Below are positions 1 to 8,824 of a stretch of DNA of 64,000 bases, in pieces. Location: assembly GCA_963844055.1 (NCBI GenBank), contig CAWJMN010000002.1:186001-250000 (forward strand), read 5' to 3'. This DNA comes from CAWJMN01 sp963844055. GTDB lineage: Bacteria; Planctomycetota; Planctomycetia; Pirellulales; Pirellulaceae. The position numbers were made by a program, and so were the translations under genes. The notes under the pieces are model-generated. The model saw only the letters and a program-made list of their open reading frames with translations, was not told where the DNA came from and searched no databases. Within the stretch, counting starts at the first letter, position 1; the number at the start of each line of letters is the position of its first letter.

Positions 1-335
1 TCACTAGCAAACACCACCATCATCCAGCCGACATACCCCTCAGGAAGCCCTTCTTCCGCCAGCATATCGCGCACAACCTTTTCCATTTCATCTTTGGAAA
101 GGGGGCGTGACTTATCGAGCGTTGCGGTGACGTCGCGACACTTCTTTTGCAGACGATCACGAAGCTCACGCTCCGGCGGAACGTCCTTCAAATGCGACGT
201 ATTACGACGCTTGCTACGGCGTGGCGCATCATTGGCCAGCTCGGGAGGCACAAAGTCTTCACTCGAAGCTGGTTCGGATTGACCGAAACCAGTGCTTGGC
301 TTGGAAGACGACGAAGAAAGCGAGGCAGCGTCCAA
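1..335 (-). CDS. Hypothetical protein, C-terminus cut by the window edge
   Basis: An open frame on the minus strand begins at a TTG at 335 and runs to the window edge without a stop (about 111 residues visible). An in-frame TAG lies five codons upstream and a GAGAG stretch sits about 9 bases before the TTG, which fixes the start. The N-terminus is Ser-rich and looks disordered. The middle is basic (PRRSKRRNTSHLKDVPPERE), followed by a charged helical part (PLSKDEMEKVVRDMLAEEG) and a hydrophobic stretch (GYVGWMMVVFAS) at the edge that could start a membrane segment. It follows the cyclase gene on the same strand by about 130 bp, so it may share its transcript. I do not recognise the family. 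Confidence 0.55.
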   Translation of the reverse strand, partial: MDAASLSSSSSKPSTGFGQSEPASSEDFVPPELANDAPRRSKRRNTSHLKDVPPERELRDRLQKKCRDVTATLDKSRPLSKDEMEKVVRDMLAEEGLPEGYVGWMMVVFAS

Positions 336-466
336 GCGTTGATCTCTCTAGCGAAGCAGGCAGGAATTCAAAGGTGGGTCCATCAGCGGAATCGGTTCGT
401 CACGACCGTGCGTAGCAATCATACATGCCCGCAGCCCGAAAAGCTTGCCACAATCTCGCGGCAACT

Positions 467-2308
467 TCACGCTGGCAAAGCCTTTTCGGCCCTGCCTCGG
501 CGACCAACCGCAGCCAAACTAAATATAAGCGGATAGAGTCTCTCATAGTACCACAGTTTTGCAAAGTAAAACCCAATCGGTGCTGCCCGCCAATGGTCCC
601 CTGCCTCAACCACACTACAAATTGCCGCAAGTCCTTTATCATAAGCAACTTGCATCACAGAACTCGATTCAGGGAAAAGTCCTAGCACTTCACTCGCCAG
701 GGCCGTCTCTTCGAGGCTCGTACCAAATGTCCCGTCCGGCTTTTGTTGACGCACTAGCCAGTCTGCCCCCTTCAAAACACGGGGGTCGGAAAGAAGATTC
801 CGTTCGGCACACATCTTTAATACTTTGGCGGTTCCATAGATTGGGTTTTCTTCCTCGGGATCATCTTGATTGCCAAACCACAACGGCAGCCAACTTCCAT
901 CGGCCCGTTGGCCACGCCAAATATAAGCCTCGCCCCGCGAAATACTGTTTGCGTATCGACGATCTTGGGACGCCAAAGGCTGCCAGGCATGCAAAGCCCG
1001 CAGTGCATGAGCGGTTAAGTCGATCCCGCTTCGATCAAACGGAAGTGTGCCAAACCCTCGACAAAACGTGGGCCAGCCGCCATCGCGGTTTTGCAGCCCA
1101 TACAACCAGTCGATGGCCTGCTTCGCGGAAACGGAAATTCGCTCGCGACTTGCTTTTACTTCTGAACTTGCCGCATCCCCCAAGCGCGCTAGGGAGCGAT
1201 CCCACGCCGCCAGTGCCAATAGTGCCCCCGGAGTATCGTCCGCATCAGGAACCGCGCCCGAAAGATCAGTCCACCCAAAACCGCCTGGATCCGCGCCGGT
1301 AAAAGGATGCCGCTTTTGGTGCTGACAACGAAGTAGCCAGTCCAGCACCTGCGGACCAAGCAACGCAACAACCTCCTCGTTCACATCATCCAGCGCATTG
1401 ATGGAAAGGGTCGTCACCCAAGTGGCAAGATTTGTATCAATCGGCCAACTGCCGTCGGGACGAATCGAGTCTCGCAGGAAGCGAACACCATCGAGGACGA
1501 CCGGATGATCAATTTTCCCCATCGATGCCAAGCTCATCAGTACGAAGCTGGTCAGCGGCGTCGCCTCCAAATACCCGCCACTTTCTGGCTGCATTCCCTG
1601 CAATACTCGCAGACTTTTAGGAATGGCGGCCGCCCGAATGCCGCGAATGATGGGGTTCCAGGGCTTCACATGAAAGTAGTGTGCTTGGCCAATCGCCACC
1701 AAGGCCGGAATTGCATAGCTAACCACCGGCATGTTGACGAACCGGTACCAAGACTGCGGCACACACGCCAGTTCAAACGGCAACGCAGGGATCTCTCGCC
1801 AAGAGACCAGGCCGGCCAAAGCACAGTTCGTCAAAATGGGAACAACAAACGTTTTGTCTTTTCCATAGCGAGCCTTAAGCCCACGAATATGCCCTTGCCG
1901 ATTTACGTAGGCATTCGCCTTCAGCAAGATCTCCGAGCTGTTTTCGATTTTGGCAAGTGTTAGCGCCGCAACCACCAGCATGGTCGTTGCAATGTTGGAA
2001 TAGCTGCGGTCGGTATCGCCAAATCCGCCATCCGCATTTTGGTGCCGAATCAGCCAGCCCGCGCCATCTTCAATCCACCGAGAAAGCTCAGCATCGGATG
2101 GCAAACCCGCAGGTGGGACATCGGATCGCCGTCGAAGTTCCGTGCGAACCAGACACAGGGCGCTAACGGCCGTTGCCGTAGATAGGCTACTTGTAGAGAG
2201 CTCTCCTAACCAATGTCCCGCTTCCGCTCGTTCCGAAAGCAAGTCGCGTTTCAAAGTCGCAAACGCTTGCTGAGCGCGCAGGGCTAACTCGGAAGGAACA
2301 TCCATCAT
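467..2308 (-). CDS. Squalene-hopene-cyclase-like terpene cyclase/mutase
   Basis: 613 residues, close to bacterial squalene-hopene cyclases (about 630-720). Class II terpene cyclases protonate squalene-type polyenes at a DxDD motif. Here PDADDTPGALLAL carries it, preceded by GGFGWTDLSGA as in true cyclases. Several QW-type repeats are visible: HQNADGGFGDTD, LQNRDGGWPTF, RGQRADGSWLPLW and RQQKPDGTFG. The C-terminus (PIGFYFAKLWYYERLYPLIF) matches the family's final helix region. The motifs support a real cyclase, not merely an alpha/alpha-barrel relative. No squalene synthase or other hopanoid gene lies nearby, so the substrate (squalene or another isoprenoid) is inferred. It sits between a zinc-ribbon membrane protein upstream and an unknown gene downstream, all on the minus strand. 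Start taken at the MMDVPSEL double Met. Confidence 0.8.
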   Translation of the reverse strand: MMDVPSELALRAQQAFATLKRDLLSERAEAGHWLGELSTSSLSTATAVSALCLVRTELRRRSDVPPAGLPSDAELSRWIEDGAGWLIRHQNADGGFGDTDRSYSNIATTMLVVAALTLAKIENSSEILLKANAYVNRQGHIRGLKARYGKDKTFVVPILTNCALAGLVSWREIPALPFELACVPQSWYRFVNMPVVSYAIPALVAIGQAHYFHVKPWNPIIRGIRAAAIPKSLRVLQGMQPESGGYLEATPLTSFVLMSLASMGKIDHPVVLDGVRFLRDSIRPDGSWPIDTNLATWVTTLSINALDDVNEEVVALLGPQVLDWLLRCQHQKRHPFTGADPGGFGWTDLSGAVPDADDTPGALLALAAWDRSLARLGDAASSEVKASRERISVSAKQAIDWLYGLQNRDGGWPTFCRGFGTLPFDRSGIDLTAHALRALHAWQPLASQDRRYANSISRGEAYIWRGQRADGSWLPLWFGNQDDPEEENPIYGTAKVLKMCAERNLLSDPRVLKGADWLVRQQKPDGTFGTSLEETALASEVLGLFPESSSVMQVAYDKGLAAICSVVEAGDHWRAAPIGFYFAKLWYYERLYPLIFSLAAVGRRGRAEKALPA

Positions 2309-2360
2309 CGCACAGGTCCACCGCCCAAGATCTTGACCAAGCCAAGCACAAGCCTGGCCT

Positions 2361-3812
2361 CTAGCGCCCCGCAGGTTCGGTTGCTACGAGGTCTTTCCTC
2401 TGCTGAATCTTAGGGCCTAGGCGTCGTAAATAGTATTCCCAAGTCGCTTCGCGGCAAGTAGCCGTAAAGTCCTTCAGCAATAAAGACGCGGGTTCTGGAC
2501 TCGAAATTACACCTGGCACCTGGAGCGTTGCCAAGATTTCCTGCTGGCGCTGGGCACTGATATGCCGCTGAATCACTTCCTGCGGATCATCAGGCACTGG
2601 CTGCGACATGACTGCCTTTACCTCATCCGGAAGCTCCGCCAAGTTTTTTCGCATTTGGTAGATCAGGTCGTCTATCATGCGTTTTTCACGATGCTGAAAC
2701 AGGACGTCGGCGGCCACACCCTGCCAGCCAAACTCCATCAGGCCCAGTTGCCCAGCAGCGGCCAACGGCACGGTCGTTCCCACCAGTTCTGCCTGCAGCT
2801 TGACCGCTTGCTCCTCGACTGAGTCGACGGTTATGCCAACCAGCAGGTCGGCCACAAACCAAAAGGGCCAAGCGGCGACGCGAGACAGCAGGAAGCAACC
2901 GCCAAGGGGCAACCACAACTTGGCAAACCGCCGCTTGGGATTAGAGCTCCACTGCTTGATCGCCCGATCCCAAACATCTTCCCCACGACAAATACGAGAC
3001 AGCCAACCATGCCCGCCGCAAACCATGCGTACAAATAACCCTTGGCCATGTCGAGCAATGGGAACTGCCAGTAGCCCCAAGACCTCATCCGCATTGCAGC
3101 CCGCGATAAGGGGCAGGCCAATAGCCAAGCGCACACGTTTTCCAAACAGGGAAGAGAGCAATCCCTCTCCCACTTCGGCTTTGGCTACCAAGTCCATGGG
3201 CAAGCAAAGGCTTACTTCTTTGGGAACGCCCAGTGCCACTTGCAGCTTTTCCAAAATGGCAAACAGCTCCGGCTCTTTGGCAGCCTGCAGCACATAGCCA
3301 TCTGTACGTGAAAACCAAGCCGCCATAATCGGCTTCAAAAGTATCAGCGATAACAACCCACAGATCGCCGCTAGGCCGTAGGCAGCCCCTGCCGGCAAAC
3401 CCAGTTGGCTGGGCCCCCAAATAACAAACGCGGCCCCCAGTGCAATTAGCGCAACTAGGACTGCGACATAGGAAAGGCAAAGCAAAACAACAATGAGGGC
3501 AAGTAGCATCTGCTGGATGCTGCGGCCCAGGCCGCCTGCCGGCTTTGCAAGTGACTGAGGAATCTTTCGCAGTAAATCAGCTCGCCAGGCACTTCCCGAA
3601 ATCCCTGCAGGAGTTGAACTAGCACCACGGCTAACAGGAATTGAGGTTGTGTCGCGCAGTGACTTGGTGCTCGGCGATGAACTAGCGCTGCCCGGAAGTG
3701 GCGGAATTGGAATCGAGCTTTGGCAATTGGGGCATTTCCCCCGTTTGCCTGCAAACTCGTCTTTTACCTTCAGCGTTTTACCGCAATGGGAACAGCTTAC
3801 GGCGATCGACAT
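2361..3812 (-). CDS. Zinc-ribbon membrane protein with degenerate M48-like peptidase domain
   Basis: 483 residues. Residues 1-37 form a zinc ribbon (CSHCGKTLKVKDEFAGKRGK then CPNC). A low-complexity linker follows, then two hydrophobic segments around residues 100-165, then a region that aligns by eye with planctomycete M48 peptidases (ACCESS pattern FVRMVCGGHGWLSRICRGED). The expected HExxH zinc site is absent: the equivalent stretch reads ADEVLGLLAVPIARHGQG. The downstream ExxAD motif is also lost (VEEQAVKLQAELVG). I infer a membrane-bound pseudo-peptidase or scaffold rather than an active enzyme. It ends 52 bp before the cyclase gene and is probably cotranscribed with it. Family assignment is moderate; the zinc ribbon and the missing HExxH are directly visible. 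Confidence 0.65.
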   Translation of the reverse strand: MSIAVSCSHCGKTLKVKDEFAGKRGKCPNCQSSIPIPPLPGSASSSPSTKSLRDTTSIPVSRGASSTPAGISGSAWRADLLRKIPQSLAKPAGGLGRSIQQMLLALIVVLLCLSYVAVLVALIALGAAFVIWGPSQLGLPAGAAYGLAAICGLLSLILLKPIMAAWFSRTDGYVLQAAKEPELFAILEKLQVALGVPKEVSLCLPMDLVAKAEVGEGLLSSLFGKRVRLAIGLPLIAGCNADEVLGLLAVPIARHGQGLFVRMVCGGHGWLSRICRGEDVWDRAIKQWSSNPKRRFAKLWLPLGGCFLLSRVAAWPFWFVADLLVGITVDSVEEQAVKLQAELVGTTVPLAAAGQLGLMEFGWQGVAADVLFQHREKRMIDDLIYQMRKNLAELPDEVKAVMSQPVPDDPQEVIQRHISAQRQQEILATLQVPGVISSPEPASLLLKDFTATCREATWEYYLRRLGPKIQQRKDLVATEPAGR

Positions 3813-4175
3813 AGTTTGCGGTTCCTACAATTACAGCGAGGTCTATTCATGGAAAACTTGGCCCCAAATTCCCCGCACGGCCATCGCTTTTCCCCGCAAT
3901 TCCTCCGGGGGCAAGAAAACACGACCGTTGAATCGGCACTTATGATACTCCCCCAACCACGGTCTGACTGTAGCCACAGGGACGAATTTTCTCGACAAAA
4001 ATTCACTCGGCCCAATGGGGGATTTTCCAATCGTGTGCTATACCTCACGTTCTAAGAACGATTTGCTAGGTGGGGGCCAGTTACCCGCCGCACCGCCCGC
4101 ATCCAGTGCAGCTAGTTCGCTTGGGCCCAGTGCCGTGTGAATGATTGCTGCCACGTAGAGACGAGAAACTTCCCG

Positions 4176-5268
4176 ATGAACTCCCTTCCCGCTGATGAAT
4201 TTGAAGATTCCGACGAGCCAACACGCGAAAACTCACCTGGCTGGGATGCCATTGAAGCTGCTCTCAAATCTATTTATCCCACACAAGAGCCGCAGCATTT
4301 TGGGACCCTCCTCTCCTTTACCTTAGGTGGCCAAGATCCGCTCACCGGCATTTCGATCTACACCCACGCCGATGCGCCCCAGCATCAGCACCTTATCACC
4401 TTTGGTTTTAGTGACCTCTTCGAAAAAACCACCGATGATCCGGAGGTAAGCGGTTACGGCTTTGAATTGACCTTCCGCTTAGCGGGAAGCAGTAATGCCC
4501 AGAACTCTCCCACCTGGGCCATGAACTTCCTGCAGAACGCTAGGACGTTACGTCTTTGAAACTGGCAATGTCTTTGGCCCCGGCCACACGATGCCCCTCA
4601 ATGGCCCGATCCGAGGCGATTCCAGCACGAAGATCGAAGCAATCACCTTCGTGGAAGACCCGCAGCTTCCCCCGATGGAAACGCCGAACGGCAGCGTCCG
4701 GTTTTTGCAGATCGTGGGCCTTACGCTCGATGAACTAGAAGCGGTTGAACGCTGGAACGCACGTGAGTTCTGCAAGTTGCGGGCTCAAACCGATCCACTC
4801 CTGCTGACCGACATTGATCGCAACTCGTGGCTAAGCGATGCAACCTTTGCCAATAACGTCGTTGAAGGAACTCGCCGCGACGGATCTTCCTCAGCATCTC
4901 TGTTTACAAACGAAGTCTCGTTCAAAACGGCTTCTAGCCCACTTATGCCCCCAACGATTGTCGTGCCCGCTGTTGCAGCCGCCAGCTTGGCCCATCGTAT
5001 CGCAGGGCGCATTCCGTTTGGTCGAGAGTTTGAGCTGATCAGCGAAAAGAAGACCGTGCTGTTCACTCCAGGCAATGTGGTCCGCTGGGAAACGGATGAA
5101 GACCAAATCACCATCACGCTAAATAGCGAAGCTGCTATGGCGATTTCGCACGCACTCGTTCCTAAGGCCGGCAAATTCTCCATTCCTGCCGCTGGCGGTT
5201 TGATCTTTGAGGTGCAGCGCACAACGATCCGCGATCAACAGGGGAATGTGAAGTCTGTCGTTGGGTAA
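4176..5268 (+). CDS. Suppressor of fused (SUFU) domain protein, frameshifted
   Basis: Two abutting frames together give one complete SUFU-family protein. The first (to 4559) holds GWDAIEAALKSIYPTQEPQH, FGTLLSFTLGGQDPL, HLITFGFSDLFEK and SGYGFELTFRLA. The second continues GRYVFETGNVFGPGHTMPLN, TFVEDPQLPPMETPNGSVRF and LQIVGLTLDELEAVERWN. Removing one G at 4539 joins them as NFLQNLGRYVFE, the order expected for the family. Bacterial SUFU proteins are reported as immunity proteins in polymorphic toxin systems, but no toxin gene is visible here, so that role is only a possibility. Start taken at ATG 4176 (MNSLPADEF); a GTG at 4137 in the same frame is an alternative. The frameshift may be a sequencing error. 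Confidence 0.75.
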
Positions 5269-5981
5269 CATCCCCATTGAAATTGCGGGTGGCGTGCCAT
5301 GGAGGGCATGCCATCCGCGTTTACACGCCGGCCAACGGAACAAGCGGCAGTTCTCTTTCACTTCTATACGCTGCCCCTTCTCTACTAGTGCGGCTCTGCC
5401 TGTCTTCGTTGTGGCGGCGACTATCTGCTGCAGCCCATTCACCAGTTGCGTGGCAAGCACGTTTCTTGAGTACAAAGCCAAACTTCTCTCGCCTTGAAAA
5501 CGTATCAGACGGTAACAGCCGCGTCTGAACGGCGGTTTTGAAGCCCCTTTGCCCCTCTCTTTTCTCGGTTCTAACTTGCACCCCGCAGGTTGAGCGGTGT
5601 GCGGTAGGCTGCTTTTGTCATAACTTCCGCTTGGCAACTGCCAGCTACTTCGTAATGGGAGTAACCGGAACTACAGGCAAGGTCTTAGCCATTTAACAGG
5701 CTTCACAATAGATAAACTTTAACGCCTGCGGCCTTTCGGTCTCGGTAAGCTTTAACGGCTATTCCATATACGCCGAGGCCGGAGAACCGGCAAAGTTTCT
5801 CTCCCTTCTGGATGCGTCATATTTTGCGCAACAGTCGTCGCAAACCACTACGGCAAAATTATTTGCGAACGTTCAAGGCCGCTTGATTAGCGCGACGATA
5901 CCCCAACTGTCGTCCAACTCAAAGCTGTTCGCTACACGTTAGCAAAGCAGATTTGAGTTGTTGGACCGGAAGCGGACATTA

Positions 5982-6002
5982 TCAGATCAGGGGACGATCT
6001 GA
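5982..6002. repeat. Perfect inverted repeat upstream of the Cys-rich protein gene
   Basis: TCAGATC at 5982-5988 and GATCTGA at 5996-6002 form a 7-bp perfect inverted repeat around a 7-base spacer. There is no T-tract, so it is not a terminator. It could be an operator or a leader hairpin; no function can be assigned. Confidence 0.4.
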
Positions 6003-6092
6003 CCGGTCATAGGCGACGCAATTCCAAATCCGACTTTCGACCATCGAGGCGGATTTGCACGAGATTTATAATCGCACACCCCGTATTGCAAG

Positions 6093-6113
6093 CCCGTCAA
6101 TTGGATTGACGGG
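6093..6113. repeat. Perfect 9-bp hairpin in the putative leader of the Cys-rich protein gene
   Basis: CCCGTCAAT (6093-6101), a 3-base loop, and ATTGACGGG (6105-6113) form a tight stem about 112 bases before the start codon at 6226. It lacks a T-tract. If transcribed it would be a stable hairpin in the 5' untranslated region; regulatory meaning is inferred only. Confidence 0.45.
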
Positions 6114-6225
6114 AGATGCTGTCCATCGTGAGTGATTTTGCAGGAACGCAAATGAAACTCTCGAATCCGGCCGGACCGGGACATGCGCCAGTTTGATGGT
6201 TCCATCGTTAAGGAGATGTGGCTCG

Positions 6226-7128
6226 ATGAAATGGAACATGCTATTCGGATCGTTGGTACTAGGCATGGCTGTCTGTACCCAAAGCTTTGGTTTTGAACTT
6301 TTGGATCGTATGCTTGGCGTTAGCGGCTGTGGCTGCGAAACCAGCTGCTGCGAAACCAAATGCTGCAAAGTAAAGTGCGTCAAGGTTAAGTGCTGCAAGC
6401 CTGCTTGCAACACTGGTTGCTCGGCTGCTGCTCCTACGTGTGCCGCTCCTGCTGCTGCTCCAAGCTGTGCTGCTCCTGCAGCTCCAACTTGTGCAGCTCC
6501 AGCTGCTGCTCCAACGTGTGCTGCTCCTGCTGCTCCTACCTGTGCCGCTCCTGCTGCTCCAACGTGTGCAGCTCCTTCGGGTCCAGCTTGCTGCAAGCCT
6601 GCTTGCAAGCCTTGCTGCCGCCCAGGTCTTCTGAATGCTCTGAGCAATGTCGGTTGCAATCGCTGCTGCAAGCCTGCTTGCAAGCCAGCTTGCCACAGCT
6701 GCTCGGCTCCTGCTCCAAGCTGTGCAGCTCCTGCTGCTCCAACTTGTGCAGCTGCTCCTAGCTGTGCCGCTCCTGCTGCTTGCTGCAAGCCTGCTTGCAA
6801 GCCAGCCTGCAAGAGCTGCTGCCGTCCTTGCATCCTAGACCGGATCTTCTCCTGCAAGAACAGCTGCTGCCCTAAGACTGTGTCTTGTGGCCATGCTGCT
6901 CCTAGCTGTGCCGCTCCTGCTTGTGCTGCTCCTGCTCCTGCTTGTGCCGCTGCTGCTCCGACCTGTGCTGGTCCAGCTGCTGCTCCAACTTGTGCCGGTG
7001 CTCCTGCTGCTGCTCCAGCTCCTGCTGGTGAAGTGGCTCCAATGCCACCAGCTCCAGTTGTTGATCCTTCGGCTTACATCCCAACCACCCGTCGGGTCGT
7101 TCAAGCCAGTGCCAGCTTGGTCCGCTAA
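6226..7128 (+). CDS. Secreted Cys/Ala/Pro-rich repeat protein
   Basis: About 300 residues. Start ATG 6226 (MKWNMLFGSLVLG) follows AAGGAG, and the N-terminus is a signal peptide ending near QSFGF. The mature part has three diverged units, each a short hydrophobic helix (LLDRMLG, LLNALSN, ILDRIFS) next to a Cys cluster (GCGCETSCCETKCC, VGCNRCCKPACKPAC, CKNSCCPKTVSC). The repeated core CCKPACKP links these to long Ala-Pro-Cys tracts such as PTCAAPAAAPTCAAPAAP. The C-terminal 50 residues are Pro/Ala-rich and Cys-poor, ending PTTRRVVQASASLVR. Such density of Cys suggests disulphide cross-linking or metal binding outside the cytoplasm, perhaps as a cell-envelope component. I know no family function. 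A strong terminator follows immediately, so the gene is monocistronic. Confidence 0.85.
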   Translation: MKWNMLFGSLVLGMAVCTQSFGFELLDRMLGVSGCGCETSCCETKCCKVKCVKVKCCKPACNTGCSAAAPTCAAPAAAPSCAAPAAPTCAAPAAAPTCAAPAAPTCAAPAAPTCAAPSGPACCKPACKPCCRPGLLNALSNVGCNRCCKPACKPACHSCSAPAPSCAAPAAPTCAAAPSCAAPAACCKPACKPACKSCCRPCILDRIFSCKNSCCPKTVSCGHAAPSCAAPACAAPAPACAAAAPTCAGPAAAPTCAGAPAAAPAPAGEVAPMPPAPVVDPSAYIPTTRRVVQASASLVR

Positions 7129-7158
7129 GCTGATAGTGGTTTAGAGACTGCGATCGAT

Positions 7159-7199
7159 CGCCCCGCCCGAGTGAAAACTCTGGCGGGGCGTTTTCATTT
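7159..7199 (+). terminator. Rho-independent terminator after the Cys-rich protein gene
   Basis: CGCCCCGCC at 7159-7167 pairs with GGCGGGGCG at 7182-7190, followed by TTTTCATTT. It lies 30 bp after the stop codon of the Cys-rich protein. Confidence 0.85.
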
Positions 7200-7337
7200 C
7201 TTGACCATCAACCCGCAAGCAAATCCGCGTTAGGTTGGTGCAAACAATTAGCCAATGCGGCCACGGGCCCCGCGATCAGAAAAGCAAACCTGGTTTGCGT
7301 CGGGGCGGATAAACGGCCAAGAGGAACCGGCCAACGA

Positions 7338-7718
7338 CTAGGTCGGCGGATTATCAAGGGCATGCTCGCCCAGCTCTTCTAAGGTTGCGAACTCCAGCGT
7401 AGAGATATGGCAGCTCGCCAATCGGACGGGAGGAGCCATGCCTGCGTCGTACGCCTCTTTCCAACGAGCCGCGCACAAACACCAGCAGTTGCCAGGCTTT
7501 AGGCCAGGAAATCCCCATTCGGGGCGCGGCGTAGAAAGATCATTGCCTCGGTCCTTGGAAAACTCCAGGAACTCGGCCGTCATCTTCGCGCAAACCACAT
7601 GCACGCCCATGTCGCCCGGCCCGGTATCACACCGGCCATTGCGATAAAACCCGGTCATGGGTGCCTTGCAGCATTCCGCCAAAGGTTGGCCGAGTACATT
7701 TCTGGCCGATGCTGACAT
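7338..7718 (-). CDS. DUF2237 family protein
   Basis: Starting at MSASARNVLGQPLAECC the product is 126 residues, the usual DUF2237 size. Diagnostic family stretches are all present: NVLGQPLAECC, MTGFYRNGRCDTGPGDMGVH, VVCAKMTAEFLEFSKDRGND, LSTPRPEWGFPGLKPGNCWC and LCAARWKEAYDAGMAPPV. The family is a conserved, uncharacterised cytoplasmic Cys-containing protein, so no activity can be given. The frame is open for 15 codons further upstream, but the family N-terminus fits the start at 7718. It lies directly downstream of the transaldolase gene on the same strand, with a gap of about 50 bp, and is probably cotranscribed. Confidence 0.9.
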   Translation of the reverse strand: MSASARNVLGQPLAECCKAPMTGFYRNGRCDTGPGDMGVHVVCAKMTAEFLEFSKDRGNDLSTPRPEWGFPGLKPGNCWCLCAARWKEAYDAGMAPPVRLASCHISTLEFATLEELGEHALDNPPT

Positions 7719-7771
7719 CCTAAATACTCCGTCGCAAAACCTAGGAACTAAGGCACAAGTCAAAATCTGAG

Positions 7772-8824
7772 CTAGGCACCCACTAAGGCAGCACGCTTTT
7801 CGGCGATTACCTTCAGAAGTGCCTTTTGGGGATCAGCAAACTTTTGAATCCCCTCTTCCATCAGCACTTTCTCTAGCTGTGCCATGTCAACGTTCCGAGC
7901 GATCTCTTCGAGCACCGCTGGTGCTGGCAATTGGTCTACCTGGCGGGAGAAGGTTTGATTGCTTTTGGCAACCGCATCATTTGTTGCCGGTGGATTGGTC
8001 TGAATGTCGCTGCCAGCAAACGCCGCGACATATTTCCAAGGCGCATCTTCCGGCTTCTTGGTACCCGTGCTGGCAAAGATCATCTCCTGCTGCAACGGCA
8101 ATTGATGCTGCTTCCAGAACTGCTGATTCGCTTGCCAAATCTGCTTGGCATTGACAATCCCCACTTGGCCTTGCGCCGCTGGCGAAAGTGTGGGGACATG
8201 CTTCTCGGTGTAGATATCTACGCGGGAGACAAAAATACTATAGACGCTTTTGAACTGGGCCAGCGAACTTCGACGCTGTGCTCCCCGCCAAACCGCGCTG
8301 CGGGCCGCCTCGTACTGCCGTGGGCTAAAAATCAGTGTGACGTTCAGCGTTAGCCCCGCAGCACAAAGTTCTTCTAAGCAGTCAATGCCCGCAGGGGTCG
8401 CTGGCACCTTGATCATGCGGTTTTTATGTCCAGCAGACCACTTCTTGCCAAGTTCGATATAGCGGCGGACCCGTTCAGCACGGGGCAAGTTGACCTGAGG
8501 GTCTTCAATCAGTGGATCAAGCTCAAAGCTGACATAGCCATCGTTGCCGTGCGACTCTTCCCAAACGGGAACAAACACTTGCTGAGCCTGGCGAACCAGT
8601 TCATCCGTTAGCGCCCACGCGACGGCATCGTCCGACAATCCCTCTTGGACCAATCGGCGGATATCGGCATCAAATCGTCCCGTACGAATCAAATCCGATA
8701 CGATTACCGGATTGCTAGTTGCCCCCGTCGCACCTGCGGCGCGGTTCGTGCGGACAAGCTCCGGATCAATCGAATCGAGCCAAAGTTTGGTACCGGTGGC
8801 AATCAATGAACTCAGTGGAGACAT
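7772..8824 (-). CDS. tal: Transaldolase
   Basis: 350 residues, matching the longer (TalB-like) transaldolases. The enzyme moves a dihydroxyacetone unit between sugar phosphates in the non-oxidative pentose phosphate pathway in the cytoplasm. The Schiff-base lysine lies in NRMIKVPATPAGIDCLEEL. Further family motifs are TKLWLDSIDPELVR, GATGATSNPVIVSDLI, LTLNVTLIFSPRQYEAA, FVSRVD and EMIFASTGTKKPED. GATSNPVI is the substrate-loop signature. Start at MSPLSSLIATGTK is preceded by a GGAAG element. The DUF2237 gene follows on the same strand. Confidence 0.95.
   Translation of the reverse strand: MSPLSSLIATGTKLWLDSIDPELVRTNRAAGATGATSNPVIVSDLIRTGRFDADIRRLVQEGLSDDAVAWALTDELVRQAQQVFVPVWEESHGNDGYVSFELDPLIEDPQVNLPRAERVRRYIELGKKWSAGHKNRMIKVPATPAGIDCLEELCAAGLTLNVTLIFSPRQYEAARSAVWRGAQRRSSLAQFKSVYSIFVSRVDIYTEKHVPTLSPAAQGQVGIVNAKQIWQANQQFWKQHQLPLQQEMIFASTGTKKPEDAPWKYVAAFAGSDIQTNPPATNDAVAKSNQTFSRQVDQLPAPAVLEEIARNVDMAQLEKVLMEEGIQKFADPQKALLKVIAEKRAALVGA

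Larger units (their letters stand above)
5269..6225. other. 957-bp gap without a convincing gene; two perfect inverted repeats near its right end
   Basis: Open frames here are short, overlap on both strands and show no recognisable family, so I do not call a gene. The last 250 bp, upstream of the Cys-rich repeat gene, contain two perfect inverted repeats (5982-6002 and 6093-6113), listed separately, which may belong to its 5' untranslated region. Confidence 0.5.

Noticed and set aside
5119..5637. 172-residue minus-strand frame after the SUFU gene
   Set aside because: It overlaps the SUFU 3' end and shows no family features or ribosome site.
6066..6857. Gln/Ala/Gly-rich minus-strand frame
   Set aside because: Its repeats are the mirror of the plus-strand Cys/Ala/Pro repeats; the plus frame has a signal peptide, ribosome site and terminator.
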